From contig NC_061801.1 in assembly GCF_021462225.1 (NCBI RefSeq), forward strand, positions 8,676,125-8,740,124: 64,000 nt of DNA, given 5' to 3'. The position numbers and the translations under genes are program-made. The DNA comes from Girardinichthys multiradiatus. Lineage: Eukaryota; Chordata; Actinopteri; Cyprinodontiformes; Goodeidae. Below are positions 23,661-33,534 of the stretch, piece by piece (position 1 is the stretch's first letter; the number at the start of each line of letters is the position of its first letter). Below the pieces are notes generated by a model. The model was not told where the DNA came from, made no database searches, and saw nothing but the letters and a program-made list of their open reading frames with translations.

Positions 23661-24466
23661 AGAGACTGAATGAATGGCCTGATCTCTTTCTTGGAACTGT
23701 TTCAGTATCGGAATGGGGGGGTTTGTTACGCATCTGTAACAAACTCAAAGACGGCTGGCCTTCCTCCTTTGGCAAAAGGGGAAAAATACGACAGACCGTC
23801 AGTAGTCGACTGGAACAAAAACATAGAGGAAAATTTCGTCTCCTTGGAAAACCTCAGTGGGTTTTACTTGGTTACGTGTTAAATCCACGTCTTCGATCAG
23901 TAAAGTAAAGTCTACTGGGCTTCTTATCCCAGAAACTTGTTCTCATGAGTTTGGCCAGTGGGGAGAAATAATGAAAACCCACGTATGAGTTTCTTCTCCA
24001 GAAGGATGCATGCCTCCGTTGCATGGTAACCGGTCTTGGTTTCCAGCGGGGAAAAAGCAAATGTGGGCGTCTCCGGTGTCCTTATATAGTCCGCTGTGAC
24101 ATCAGAGCTGCGATGCCCCTTTCTATCAGCTGCATTTCCAGCTGGGAGTTGTGGTAGCAGACCATACTGGGATATATAGTAGCAGATGACACTGGGAGGT
24201 ACAGTAGCGAACAAACTGTCCAACAACATGCATCGTTATATTACCTCACATAAATCCAAAGTTTGTTGTCAAACAAACCACACATTATATATTATATGTT
24301 CACAAATTTATTTTCAAACATGTTGAAATGACGCTGTTAATCTACAGGTTCAGTTCTATTCGGTTCTACCTTTTTGTTTCCAGTTTGAAACACTTCCTTT
24401 TTAGTTTGCAGTCTCTATTATGGCTCATTCTCACCCAATTTCCGTCTTTACCATTTTGTCCTATTA
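23661..24466. other. No recognisable gene
   Basis: Only short open frames with no domain signature. The endogenous retrovirus should have continued here with env and its 3' LTR, but I cannot recognise either, so that end appears deleted or replaced. Confidence 0.35.
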
Positions 24467-24748
24467 TTAGCAATTCACTACCAGACAGAGGTCAAAAGAA
24501 AAGGTGGAGGTGGCCCCACAAACATAATTGAGCTCTACCCCCTCGATTTTATCCATACACCAGTCCGCTTTTCCCTTATTGGTTGCGCGTTTGAACATTT
24601 CCTCAGTTTGGGGGCTGTCAGAGCATGTCTGGAATGGAAGTTCACAAAACAAACCCAAAATCACTGTAATAATGCAAAAAGATATGACACACAAACATCC
24701 CATGACCCAACCCTTAGAGGGTTTTGGTCCTACCCTTTGGCTCCCCAT
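24467..24748 (-). pseudogene. env: Retroviral env 5' fragment (ERV A)
   Basis: A minus-strand frame of 93 residues with a basic start and then a hydrophobic stretch of about 20 residues (VMGCLCVISFCIITVILGLF) fitting a leader or signal-anchor of a retroviral envelope. It lies directly downstream of the integrase end on the same strand, where env belongs. It breaks off after fewer than 100 residues, so the receptor-binding and transmembrane parts are missing. Assignment rests on position and the leader only. Confidence 0.45.
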
Positions 24749-24995
24749 GATTATTCCTGGTAATACTTGTGAGTAATATAATCTTTGATACCTGTAAAAA
24801 AAAGAAATTAATAGAGATACAAAAGTTTTAGTTCAATTTTTTTTAAATTCAGTATTTTACAAGTGGGAGGGAAAACTCTACCACTTTCAGTGAGAGGGAA
24901 ACTCAATCACTGCCGCCTCTTCTTCTGATGTTCTTTCTTCTCTTCAGCTTCCAGGTGTAGACTGACCTGGAGCCTTGCGTTCTCACCCCTGGGGA

Positions 24996-25607
24996 TTATT
25001 CTGCCCCTTCAGTGGGGTGAAAAATCTGATCTTCTTTCCCGGTGTTTCCTCTTAAGTTTTCCTGGACTTCAACGAGGGATCTCTGCGGAGCGTCTGTCGC
25101 TGTACACTGACTCCAGTGGTACCAGGTGTCGCCTTTACCCTTGAGTCTCACCGCATGTGAGGTTCTTTCTGTGACCTGGAATGGACCGGTCCACCTGGGT
25201 TCTGACCACTTCCTTTTGATCACATTCAGCAGGACCCACTGAGCTTCCGAGGTGGTGGTGCCATTTCTGGTCTCTGGTTCTGCTGGGACCTGTTTAGAGA
25301 ACGCTGCAACAAGACTGTGGAGAGATCTGTAATAATCACGGTGAGACAGACTATTCACATTCATTTAGAAAAGGTAGCCTGGTTTGGGGACCTGGAAATG
25401 GTCTCCCTGTCTGCAGTTCATGTGGGGTCAGACCATGCCTCTGATTCACGGAGCTTCTTACAGACATCAAGGCTAACGGCAAGGCTGTGACCGAATTCAT
25501 TTTGGTCTGTGCACAGATATTAGCCAATTTGGTTTTGAGGATCTGATTCATTCTTTCCACCTTTCCCTGGGACTGTTGATGGTACACTGTCCCAAAGGAA
25601 TGTTTAA
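24996..25607 (-). pseudogene. pol: Retroviral integrase C-terminal half (ERV A pol)
   Basis: The minus strand, in two frames overlapping at about 25351-25364, reads SFGTVYHQQSQGKVERMNQI at the upstream edge. This contains the catalytic Glu region of the integrase core. The LTPHELQTGRPFPGP segment and the C-terminal SH3-like part (RWTGPFQVTERTSHAVRLKG) follow. This is the class I (gamma/epsilon-like) integrase layout. The core's first two catalytic Asp residues and the zinc-binding end are absent: the coding sequence is cut at 25607, exactly where the G-run of the Polinton end starts. One frameshift separates the two pieces. Confidence 0.75.
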
Positions 25608-25656
25608 GGGGGGGGGGGGGGGGGGTATGGCCAAGGGGCGTAACTAAGCGCGCTGA
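25608..25656. repeat. Polinton left inverted repeat
   Basis: A run of 18 G followed by a 31-base sequence, ending AAGCGCGCTGA, that matches the inverse of the right end at 28 of 31 positions. The G-run is longer than the 7-base C-run at the other end and may have expanded. Outside it lies retroviral integrase sequence. Confidence 0.75.
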
Positions 25657-25797
25657 TAAGATTTCTTCATTAGGGGGCGAATCTAGAATCAACAAATTAA
25701 AAAACAGAGGGGCGTTCTTCATTGTTTGTTTTAAATACTAGCGGAAAACGCAACAATTCACCTGCAGCATTCGCTGGAAAAGAACGCTTGTTGAACA

Positions 25798-26721
25798 ATG
25801 GTTAGAGTTAAGAGAGTTGTTCATCAAACCGGGGAGAAAAGCAAGATGTGCCAAGATGATGAACAACCATCTACATCATCTATTTCCTCGTCTGAGATAC
25901 CTATCGGAATTCCTATCGTAACATACTCTGCAGATGATGATTCAACTTCACCAACAACAATGGATGAAAAACAGGCCTCAGGTCAGCTAAGACGTACGTC
26001 TCTTCTGTGTGAAACCCCAGTAACCGTCTACAGGCATACGCGCCGTGAAATGGATGCCCCGAAGAAATCAACATATTACCTGTGCAAGGTACAAAGTCCT
26101 CCGTTCGACACTCTGCAGGAAGAGTGGTCTTTGGAACCATATGGACTGAGCGGTAGCTGGGGGTATATTTTCATGTACGAAATAGGAGAGCTCTGCCTGT
26201 ATCAATTGGATCAAGACGAGGTATTTAATGGATCATTGGCTCTGTGTACTCTCACCCACAACGACTGGGCTGTGTGACGGCTGGCAATCCCACACCTTAA
26301 CGATAACCCTGAATCAGTCTCAGTGTACGAAAGGGAGGATGAAGATGAAAGTTCTCTTCAACCAGCAAAAAGGATGAGAATGTGTCCTTCCGATGTTGAA
26401 ATAGCTGCGAGAGAACCTCTCTTTAGTGCAGTGTGGGGGTCAAAAACCACAGCAAATGGCCGCTGGTCTTTTCGGGCAAGCAAACGCAAGAATAACCAGA
26501 CGACCCCCTCAGATATGTTTGTGTTGGAGGCATTCAATCAGAACTGCAGTGTATTCAAGACTGTGCTGGCTCTACCGTATGATGCTTGGGTTGAGAAGAT
26601 GAATGAAATTGGACAGCGTCTTTCCAACCTTTTAGAAAACTCATGCTGCTGGATTGATGTTATGTCAGTGAAAAGAATCCTGACGTTCCCTGTTGTGGAT
26701 CTAAAGCCCACCCTCTTTTGA
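25798..26721 (+). pseudogene. Polinton gene of unknown function next to left repeat
   Basis: A single frame from ATG at 25798 to TGA at 26719-26721, interrupted by one in-frame TGA at 26275-26277. Without that stop it would be about 307 residues. I recognise no family. Visible features: a Ser/Thr-rich acidic N-terminal third (DDEQPSTSSISSSE); a middle with several aromatic residues (GSWGYIFMYEIGELCLYQLD); a basic patch (PAKRMRMCPS); and a C-terminal part with KTVLALPYDAWVEKMNEI. No catalytic motif is seen. Its place at the extreme left of the element suggests an accessory or early gene. The single stop looks like a recent nonsense mutation. Confidence 0.6.
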
Positions 26722-26770
26722 GGACCCACCCTCTTTTGAGGACCCACTCCCCTTCTTGAGGACCCTCCCA
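26707..26770 (+). repeat. Three tandem 18-20 bp repeats before a TATA box
   Basis: The unit CCCACCCTCTTTTGAGGA occurs at 26707 and 26725 and, slightly changed, at 26743. The repeats overlap the end of the preceding gene and sit just upstream of the TATA-like site at 26781. They could be promoter elements. Confidence 0.7.
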
Positions 26771-26780
26771 CTTTCCTGCG

Positions 26781-26790
26781 CTATATATCA
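26781..26790 (+). promoter_or_regulatory. TATA-like promoter element
   Basis: CTATATATCA lies about 65 bases before the preferred ATG (26852) of the next gene and just after three tandem repeats. The spacing leaves room for a short leader of about 35-40 bases. Confidence 0.45.
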
Positions 26791-26851
26791 GGGTCTAACT
26801 GCGAGCTCACAGACTCTTCTTCTTCATAACGGCGGGCGGCAGACCTTGAGA

Positions 26852-27688
26852 ATGTATGGAGCGTACGGGAAAACACCATACTGGGACCTCTACAGCCAGC
26901 AAGAAGAGACCGTCTTCTCTCCTGATCATGATGATGAAAGCTTCAACACCGGGCCGTATCATCCACCTTCTCCAGACCTCTACTCACCAGCCACCTCATC
27001 GTCGCAGCTCTTTGAGTCCCTATTCAGTCCAGGGACACCGACAGGATACAACCTCAGATCGTATCATCCGCCTTCACCCGACCTCTATTCACTGCTATGC
27101 GTGGCTGAGTCTGTACACACAGATATCCAAACTGAAGACAAGAGGGTGATAGTGGAGGATGAGGCAACCATCAGCTACTCACCCTCCCCACAAACTCCAG
27201 ACCCGATACCTGCCCCTCAGCCTTCACCAGAGGAGGAGGAGAGTAATCAGGGTGATGAAATTGACGGCTGGATCTCAAGCGCTCTCATCAATACGGTGAA
27301 AACAGCAATACTTCATTTATTCAACATAACCTGTTTGAACTATGTCAAAGAAACCTGTTATGGGTGCATTACGAACCACCCGAGCCAACGACAGCATCAG
27401 TGCCTGGAGATATTGGAGGAGTATTACCAAGTCAACTTTCAACGCATCGTGCGACGACTCGTAAACCCCAAGCTCCTTCCTGCTATTCGGAAACTTCTGA
27501 CACTTCGACGCATACAAGCAGATGACTTCAGAGTGAAAACGATTGCTGAGACGGTTTTATATGAACTGAAATCGGTACAAGGCTTCCATAGTGCAATCAC
27601 TGATATGTACGATAAGATGAGCGGTAATGATTGTCTCAAGCAGCTTAACTCTGTTTCAGAGTGCTACGATCCGATCTCAGATGATTGA
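26852..27688 (+). CDS. Polinton protein of unknown function with PPSPDLYS repeats
   Basis: The frame is open to TGA at 27686-27688. I choose the ATG at 26852 (278 residues) because the TATA-like site at 26781 would place transcription start downstream of the earlier in-frame start at 26756. The N-terminal half is Pro/Ser/Tyr-rich and contains YHPPSPDLYS twice, plus an acidic region (PSPEEEESNQGDEIDGW). The C-terminal half is predicted helical, with paired cysteines (CLNYVKETCYGC) and SQRQHQCLEILEEYYQVNFQ. No known domain is recognised. The position between the left gene and the integrase, and the disordered N-terminus, suggest an accessory or regulatory protein, which is inference only. Confidence 0.65.
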   Translation: MYGAYGKTPYWDLYSQQEETVFSPDHDDESFNTGPYHPPSPDLYSPATSSSQLFESLFSPGTPTGYNLRSYHPPSPDLYSLLCVAESVHTDIQTEDKRVIVEDEATISYSPSPQTPDPIPAPQPSPEEEESNQGDEIDGWISSALINTVKTAILHLFNITCLNYVKETCYGCITNHPSQRQHQCLEILEEYYQVNFQRIVRRLVNPKLLPAIRKLLTLRRIQADDFRVKTIAETVLYELKSVQGFHSAITDMYDKMSGNDCLKQLNSVSECYDPISDD

Positions 27689-27927
27689 TGACTTGTTTTG
27701 TCTTTTTTGTATTCTCTCTCGGCTTTCTACTGGTATACATATATAACAGTTTTGTTTTTTTAAAGATTGCAATGTTTGAATTGATCTTTATTATCTGAAT
27801 GTGTTTTTTTTTTCTGTTTCTCTATTAAATACGGGTACAAAATAAAAAAAGAAATATAAATATACCCTCAGGTGTTTGTTTTATTCATTATTTAACAAGT
27901 AGTCATCAGAGTGAGCATAAAACTGGG

Positions 27928-29013
27928 ATGTCTGAAAGAAGGATCATGAAAAATGTATATTACAACCCATCAAATCCTGGAAGTTTAGGGGGTTTAGAAA
28001 GGTTGAGGGTTATACAAGATGAAACGGGGAAGAAGGTAGCGGTTGAAAAAGTTAAAGATTTTTTATCGGGAGAAGATACCTATACTCTACATAAACCTGC
28101 AAGAATAAAGTTCCCGAGAAACAGAGTTTTTGTCACCAGACCATTGAGACAGTTCCAAGACGATCTCTGTGACATGCAAGCTCTGGCCAAGGAAAATGAC
28201 GGTTACAATTATTTATTAACAGTCATTGACATCTTTTCAAAGAGGGCGTATGTACGTGTTTTGAAGAGGAAAACTGCTGCAGAGGTGCTAAAGGCTTTTG
28301 AATCAGTTTTTAAAGAAAGTCAGGTCCCAAACAAACTTCAGACTGATGCAGGGAAATAATTTTTTAACAAGACATTTAAGCTTTTAATGGAGAAACACGG
28401 TATTGAACATTTTGCCACAGCAAGTGAAGCAAAAGCCTCTGTGGTTGAGAGGTTTAACCGTACGTTAAAAACAAGGATGTGGAGATATTTTACTGCTAAC
28501 AACACCCGGCGGTACATGGACGTCCTGCAAAATTTAACTAGAAGCTACAACCACAGCTACCACACCAGCATTAAGATGAGTCCAATGGAAGTGACCTCAG
28601 AAAATGCCTTTCAAGTGTTTCAGAATCTGTACGATGTTACCTCCAACAGATATTGCAGGGCCTCAGTGACAATGTTTAAACAGGGGAATCTTGTCAGAAT
28701 ATCCAAGGTACGTGGAGTGTTTGACAAAAAATACAAACAGAGTTTTACGGATGAAGTGTTTACAGTGTATGAGCGGATACCCCGATCTCCTCCTGTATAC
28801 AAACTCAAAGATTTGGATGGAGAACCTATTGAGGGTTCTTTTTACGCTGAGGAACTTCAAAAAGTAAAAATATTTAAGGACAAGATGTATCAAGTGGAGA
28901 AAATATTAAATCAACGCACCGTCAAGGGTGTCAAACAGGTTTTTGTACGCTGGAAAAATTGGCCTGAGAAATTCAACAGTTGGATCAAGTTTGATGAACT
29001 ACGAAACGTATAA
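27928..29013 (+). pseudogene. Polinton retrovirus-like integrase with chromodomain
   Basis: Joins the linear element DNA to the host chromosome. One frame of 361 codons is broken only by TAA at 28357-28359. The core has the first catalytic Asp in DLCDMQ, the second in QTDAGK (just before the stop, which sits where a conserved residue after GK is expected) and the Glu in SVVERFNRTL. The C-terminal part, about the last 50 residues, is a chromodomain (YQVEKILNQ..VFVRWKNWPEKFNSWI), which in Polinton integrases may read histone marks. Flanked by the unknown gene and by penton on the same strand. The single nonsense change is the only visible defect. Confidence 0.85.
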
Positions 29014-29052
29014 AATAGGTGTGTGCTAAAACCTAACGATTCATACAGCATC

Positions 29053-29841
29053 ATGGAACGCAAAGCAGAGGATGACGGTTTTTACATTACCCATCCCTCT
29101 AACGCTAGCATGGAAGTGTTTAAAAATAATACCAGTTCGAGTTTCCGTGTAAATTTAGCTCAACATATTGATTTAGAAGGCCAATGAATGGTTGCATTAG
29201 CAGAGATTTCATACCCTCATACATGGCATAATTTACCGGATTATGATGCCTACTTTGAATGGAGGAAGGTTGGCGATGTGGAGATCAATACGCAAAGGAT
29301 CAGAAGTGGCTACTATAACAGCGTTATTCAACTCGAGACAGAGATGGAACTGTTTTTCAAAAAAATGAACTCGGGTATCCGCATTAAATTTAGCAAAGTT
29401 CAAAAGAGATTTGCATTTCAAGCAAGCGGTCCGTATGAAATACGCTTCTTCAACGCTCTGGCTTATATGATGGGCGTGAAACCAGGGGAATGGATTCATG
29501 TATCTGAACCAAAACTGGCTCCTTTTCCGGCAGATATAAAGGCTGGTTTCTATCACCTATACTGTTACAGCGACGTGGTCAGCCCGCAAATAGTAGGCGA
29601 CACTTTTGCGCCTTTACTGCGGACCGTCAAAGTACAAGGCGACTTCAGTGATATGGTTACTCTGATGTTTAACCCTGCCCACTACCTTCCAGTTTCCAGA
29701 AGACATATTGAAAATATCCATATAGAAATTAAATCGGACCAAAATGTTCCTGTAAATTGTGTCTATGGTAAGACCATCGTAAGACTACACTTCAAACCGG
29801 TGATATCACAACGTAGCCTGAGATACATTTTATTTGTATAA
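29053..29841 (+). pseudogene. Polinton penton-like minor capsid protein
   Basis: A virion vertex (single jelly-roll type) protein by family knowledge. The frame opens at ATG 29053 and runs to TAA 29839-29841, 262 codons, with one in-frame TGA at 29185-29187. The N-terminal pattern (FYITHPSNASMEVF, NNTSSSFRVNLAQHIDLEG) followed by VALAEISYPHTW across the stop is the usual start of this protein family. It lies between the integrase and the small basic virion protein, the normal Polinton order. The TGA falls where Trp is usual (EGxW), so a TGG-to-TGA change is likely. An ATG directly after the stop (29188) could give a truncated product. Confidence 0.75.
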
Positions 29842-29930
29842 ACAGAGATATATATAACCTCTAAGACTGATTGATTATCATTCATATTACCCTGGTCCTT
29901 CAACACTGCATCAAGCAGGCAAGAGAGAAC

Positions 29931-30341
29931 ATGGCACATCTAAGTCTGAGACGTGATCCAAATCAATCAGGCGGTAATCTGCCAGGGTTTTATGGTGCCC
30001 CAGTCATGTACGTACGCGGAATTGGATCATTATTTTCAAAATTATTCCGCTTCGTATCCCCTCTGGTTAAAAAAGGATTTGCTATTGCAAAACCCCATCT
30101 TAAAACGGCTGCATCAAATATCGCTTCGGATGTCATCGGTAGAGCCGTGAGTAAAATGAGTGGTTCTACACGCACCGAAGGTCAGGAAGGTTCAGGAATT
30201 ATGGTTTTATCCAAAAGACCCAGAACAAGTGATAGTTTAAGGACAGTTAAAAAACAACGACAAACGCAAAAAAGGAGATCAGTTGGAGCTGACAAACGAA
30301 GAGGAAGGAAGTCATCCGCATGTTTTGATATATTTAAATAA
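29931..30341 (+). CDS. Small basic virion-type protein (pVI/pX-like)
   Basis: 136 codons from the ATG at 29931, chosen over the in-frame ATG at 29871 because the conserved part begins at MAHLSLRRDP. A Gly-rich start (GGNLPGFYGAPVMYVRG) and an amphipathic segment (IGSLFSKLFRFVSPLVKKGF) are followed by a very basic tail (RPRTSD, KKQRQTQKRRS, DKRRGRKSS). This layout resembles adenovirus minor capsid/core precursors cut by the viral protease, and the neighbours (penton before, major capsid after, sharing the A of TAATG at 30339-30343) fit. Frame intact. The role in membrane disruption or DNA binding is inferred from that resemblance. Confidence 0.65.
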   Translation: MAHLSLRRDPNQSGGNLPGFYGAPVMYVRGIGSLFSKLFRFVSPLVKKGFAIAKPHLKTAASNIASDVIGRAVSKMSGSTRTEGQEGSGIMVLSKRPRTSDSLRTVKKQRQTQKRRSVGADKRRGRKSSACFDIFK

Positions 30342-31632
30342 TGGCTCTTTTACATAACAAATCATCAGAGTGCACGCTGGCAGAGTTGGACTTATTTTCT
30401 GCCCCGATGACGCAGCTATCGATTGAAGATAAAATTTACACCGAGATCCAGCCTTTATCAGCAATCACCAAAGGAGGCCCGATCGAGTTTTTCATTCCGG
30501 GAGATGGAGAAAAGTATCTAGATCTCAACGATACGCTGTTGCATCTCAGAGTGAAAATTACTAACGAGGATGGAACAAACCTGCCGGATGATGCACCTGT
30601 AGGGCTCATCAACTACCCGTTAAACACCATCTTCAGTCAGTGTGACGTCACTCTCGGAGATCGATTGATTTCACAATCCAGCGCTACACATCCATACAGA
30701 GCCATGATTGAGACATTGTTAAACTTTTCTGAGGATTCTTTAAAAAGCCAGTTTAGCTCTGGTCTTTTTTATAAAGACACTGCAGGGGCTCTGAACTTTA
30801 TTGTTACAACTAACGGCCCTAACCAAGGTCTTAACAACAGAGCAGGCTTTACAGAAAATTCCAGGGAGGTACATCTCCTAGGCCCCCTGCATGCAGACAT
30901 ATTTTTCTGTGAAAGACTTCTTTTAAACTCTGTTGACCTCAAAATTAAACTTACAAGAGCCAACGATGCCTTTTGTCTCATGGCCGCAAGAGACTCTACT
31001 TTCAAACTCAGGATATTAGGAGCATCTCTTTTCATCAAAAAAGGTACCGTCTCTCCAGCTGTACGACTGGGTCACACTACAGCTTTAATGAAAGCAAATG
31101 CTCTCTATCCACTTTCACGTGTGAATGTAAAAACATATTCCATCCCTGAAAATCCAAGGGTATGCAACCAAGAGAATCTTTTCTTAGGTATCTTTCCCAA
31201 GTATGTGGTGATTGCATTACTGGATCATGACGCTTTTACAGGAACACGCAATCTCAATCCGTTTGACTTTAATCATTTTGATATGGCAGGATGGCAGACA
31301 AATTCCAGCTAAGGCCTTCCAGCCCAATTTTAACCAAGGTAATTCAGTGAGAGAGTATTACAACTTGTTTACGGCTACAGGACGACATCTAAAAGATCTT
31401 CCGCTGAGTATAACACGTCAGGAATTTAATCAAGGATACTCTCTATTCGAAATTTAATCTTAACCCGGGTGAGGACACAGATGCTCTATCTCCAGTTTCC
31501 AGTGGGAATTTAAGACTGGAAATGCGTTTCAGAAACCTGTTGCCTCATACCACCACGCTGATCATCTATGCTTGTTATGACTCTATTTTAGAGATTGATT
31601 CAAAGAGGCGTGTGCTGATGGATTATTATTAA
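30341..31632 (+). pseudogene. Polinton major capsid protein (double jelly-roll), frameshifted
   Basis: The main shell protein of the virion. It opens at ATG 30341, overlapping the previous stop, with SAPMTQLSIEDKIYTEIQPL, EFFIPGDGEKYLDL and NDTLLHLRVKI typical of the first jelly roll. The frame ends early at 31310-31312. Similarity goes on in another frame from about 31280 (QIPAKAFQPNFNQGNSVREY) to 31455, and in a third from about 31450 (FNLNPGEDTDALSPVSSGNL) to TAA at 31630-31632. The C-terminal TTLIIYACYDSILEID is characteristic. Two frameshifts therefore break a gene of about 430 codons. Confidence 0.85.
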
Positions 31633-31643
31633 TCTAATCAGGC

Positions 31644-32186
31644 ATGAATAATCATGAAATTGAGAACATACTGCATCATCTGCTGGGAGATTTGTTTTGC
31701 GGTGTGTGGCCGTGCGACCAGCTCCCGCTGCTAGCTGACAAATTCCCAGGGCCGGCCTACTTTATTGTGAACACACATCCTTCACACATGCCTGGAGAAC
31801 ACTGGTTAGCTCTGACTTTGGATGAGAATGGTCAATCCAGCTTTTTTGACTCTTATGGATTCTCTCCGGATTTCGAGTTCTACCCGTCAAGCATCGTAAC
31901 ATTTTTAGAAGACAGATCCTCAAAAATATTGTATCATAATAATCAGCTTCAAAACACTATGTCCACTGTGTGCGGTCACCATTGCATTTTTTATCTATGT
32001 CATAGAGTGTGCGGATTATCACTGCAGCAAGTGTTGTCAAAATACACTGGAAATGTGATTAAGAATAATTTAATGGTATCTAACTTTGTGAAAAAATATC
32101 AGAAATGTGTCATTAATCAAAGTTGTACATTTTATACTCACGGAACATGCTCTTTGGAGATGTTTCTGGATTGTTATGGAATTTAA
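31644..32186 (+). CDS. Adenain-like cysteine protease (virion maturation)
   Basis: 180 codons, intact. Family knowledge: it cleaves capsid and core precursors during maturation. The catalytic His is in PGEHWLALTL, the acidic residue in FFDSYGFSP, and the Cys in CGHHCIFYLCHRVCG; the order His-Asp-Cys and the spacing match adenovirus-type (C5/Ulp1-like) proteases. The start is 11 bases after the major capsid stop, as in an operon-like cluster. The next feature is the convergence point with the minus-strand genes. It is one of the few clearly undamaged core genes in this copy. Confidence 0.85.
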   Translation: MNNHEIENILHHLLGDLFCGVWPCDQLPLLADKFPGPAYFIVNTHPSHMPGEHWLALTLDENGQSSFFDSYGFSPDFEFYPSSIVTFLEDRSSKILYHNNQLQNTMSTVCGHHCIFYLCHRVCGLSLQQVLSKYTGNVIKNNLMVSNFVKKYQKCVINQSCTFYTHGTCSLEMFLDCYGI

Positions 32187-32366
32187 ATTGTCTTTGTTTT
32201 TTTTGTTTTTTTCCATTGTTTGTTTTTTCTTATGATATAATATTTGTGTAATGACATCATATGTTAGTGTGTGAAGTAGAGAACGAAGCTAGACTTGAAA
32301 ATATAATCAATAAATATTTTATTGAATAAAAGAAATAGGCTACATGTTTCATTTTCTTATAACGGT
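32187..32366. terminator. Convergent gene junction with polyadenylation-type sequence
   Basis: A T-rich spacer between the protease (plus) and the first minus-strand gene. AATAAA occurs at about 32309 (ATCAATAAATATTTT) and AATAAAAG at about 32326 on the plus strand. It probably serves for transcript end formation from both sides. Confidence 0.4.
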
Positions 32367-33092
32367 TTATGGTGAAAATGTAATCCATCGGGGTGGTAGT
32401 GTCGTCTTACGAAGAGACTTTTTTGACTTCCCATCAGCATTTTTTGGATCTTCCAGCTCGGATCTCGACCAATGGGGAGAATGAGTTATCTGCCTTCTTC
32501 TTCTTGTTCTTCTCTTCTTAACGCTGGGTGGTGTACCCCCATTTTCAATAAATGTACCCCCTGTTTTGAACTGTCTATATTCATCACGAGCATAAGGGTT
32601 AATGACTGAAGATATGGGGAGGTTTACCTCTGACAAGGTATGTAGAAAGTCTGACCACCCTTGGGGTAGCCATGCTCCACACTTTTTAAACGGAAGGATG
32701 AGATTTTTCAACAAGTCAATCATGTGGGACCCCTTTACAACATTCCCTTTATATACAAATTCACCTCGCGAAGTCCAACTCTCACTTCTTTCGGATAATT
32801 TCATCAAAATGTACTCAGCATTTTTACGGTTATGCTTCGGTAGGCTTTTCACTACATCCGTAACAACCTGATCCTTAGGGGCCTCGTACTGCCCCGGGCC
32901 TTGTTTTTCTTGTGACTGCTCATGCTCAGGAACCTCTGTGTCACGCTGCAGCGTTAAACTCACTCGCTGTTCTTCTTTCACACCTTGTTTGAGTAGAGTC
33001 AGATACCTCTGGAAAAGTGCATCATATTTCTTGATTTTTTCATAAGAAGTCAAACCGGGCTCGTTTATTATTGCTCTCATTTCAGCATCCAA
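32367..33092 (-). CDS. Polinton virion-type protein of unknown function
   Basis: About 241 codons on the minus strand. No ATG stands at the frame's 5' edge: the first in-frame ATG is at about 33080, and the upstream frame stays open back to a TAA at about 33197. An ATG at about 33185, overlapping the stop of the upstream gene (TAATG), is in another frame and would need a frameshift. Visible features: a charged helical start (EKIKKYDALFQRYLTLLKQG); a middle with SRGEFVYKGNVVKGSHMIDL, where DNA or protein contacts are possible; and a very basic tail (VKKRRTRRRRQ). The family recurs in Polintons but its function is not established. Confidence 0.55.
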   Translation of the reverse strand: MDAEMRAIINEPGLTSYEKIKKYDALFQRYLTLLKQGVKEEQRVSLTLQRDTEVPEHEQSQEKQGPGQYEAPKDQVVTDVVKSLPKHNRKNAEYILMKLSERSESWTSRGEFVYKGNVVKGSHMIDLLKNLILPFKKCGAWLPQGWSDFLHTLSEVNLPISSVINPYARDEYRQFKTGGTFIENGGTPPSVKKRRTRRRRQITHSPHWSRSELEDPKNADGKSKKSLRKTTLPPRWITFSP

Positions 33093-33186
33093 ATTCTCCT
33101 CCGTCTGATGGACGTGTCTGACTGGGTCAGACGCTTGAATTGATGAGGGGAAATGGGAAACATCCTCTGCGATGTTCTGAGAGACA

Positions 33187-33528
33187 TTATCTCCTGATTA
33201 TACCACCCACTAGATCACCTATCAAGGGAGCAAGAGCCGTTAAGATGGGGAGAATAAAACCACCTCGTTGCCGTTTGAGAGCCAGCTGTTTAGTTTTTAT
33301 TCCGTTTTTTTTATCACCCAACAATCTGATGATTTTTCTTTGCTTCTTCAATTTCCGGTGTTGAGATGGAGATAGTTTAATGTTACCTTTTAGGATATTC
33401 AGAGCAATCTCGCACAGAGCCTGAAGAAAGTCGGGTGAGCAGTGTGCGAGAATATCTTTGCGCTTCTGCGGAGTAGCCTGGTACAATGCTCTGAATAATG
33501 GGACATTCCTTTTTATACGTGCAAACAT
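33187..33528 (-). CDS. Small basic protein with hydrophobic C-terminus (Polinton, pX-like)
   Basis: 113 codons, intact. The N-terminal two thirds are basic and helical (ARIKRNVPLFRALYQATPQK, then HRKLKKQRKIIRLLGDKKNG). The last 30 residues have RGGFILPILTALAPLIGDLV, a Gly-Gly followed by a hydrophobic helix. Such Gly-Gly/hydrophobic tails occur in adenovirus-like core or minor capsid peptides and would be substrates for the protease (family knowledge). It lies between the packaging ATPase and the unknown virion-type gene, 6 bases after the ATPase stop on the same strand. Confidence 0.6.
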   Translation of the reverse strand: MFARIKRNVPLFRALYQATPQKRKDILAHCSPDFLQALCEIALNILKGNIKLSPSQHRKLKKQRKIIRLLGDKKNGIKTKQLALKRQRGGFILPILTALAPLIGDLVGGIIRR

Positions 33529-33534
33529 GATGAC

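Noticed and set aside
23462..23908. 148-codon plus-strand open frame
   Set aside because: It overlaps the right end of an inverted-repeat element and has no recognisable domain or splice context.
26275..26277. TGA as selenocysteine or programmed read-through in the left Polinton gene
   Set aside because: No SECIS-like element was seen, and other Polinton genes in the same copy have comparable single nonsense changes.
27090..27125. LxCxE retinoblastoma-binding motif in the PPSPDLYS protein
   Set aside because: The sequence reads LLCVAE; the Glu is one position too far, so the motif is not met.
31280..31460. Programmed frameshift in the major capsid gene
   Set aside because: Two shifts in different directions are needed, no slippery heptamer is obvious, and capsid genes of this family are normally one frame.
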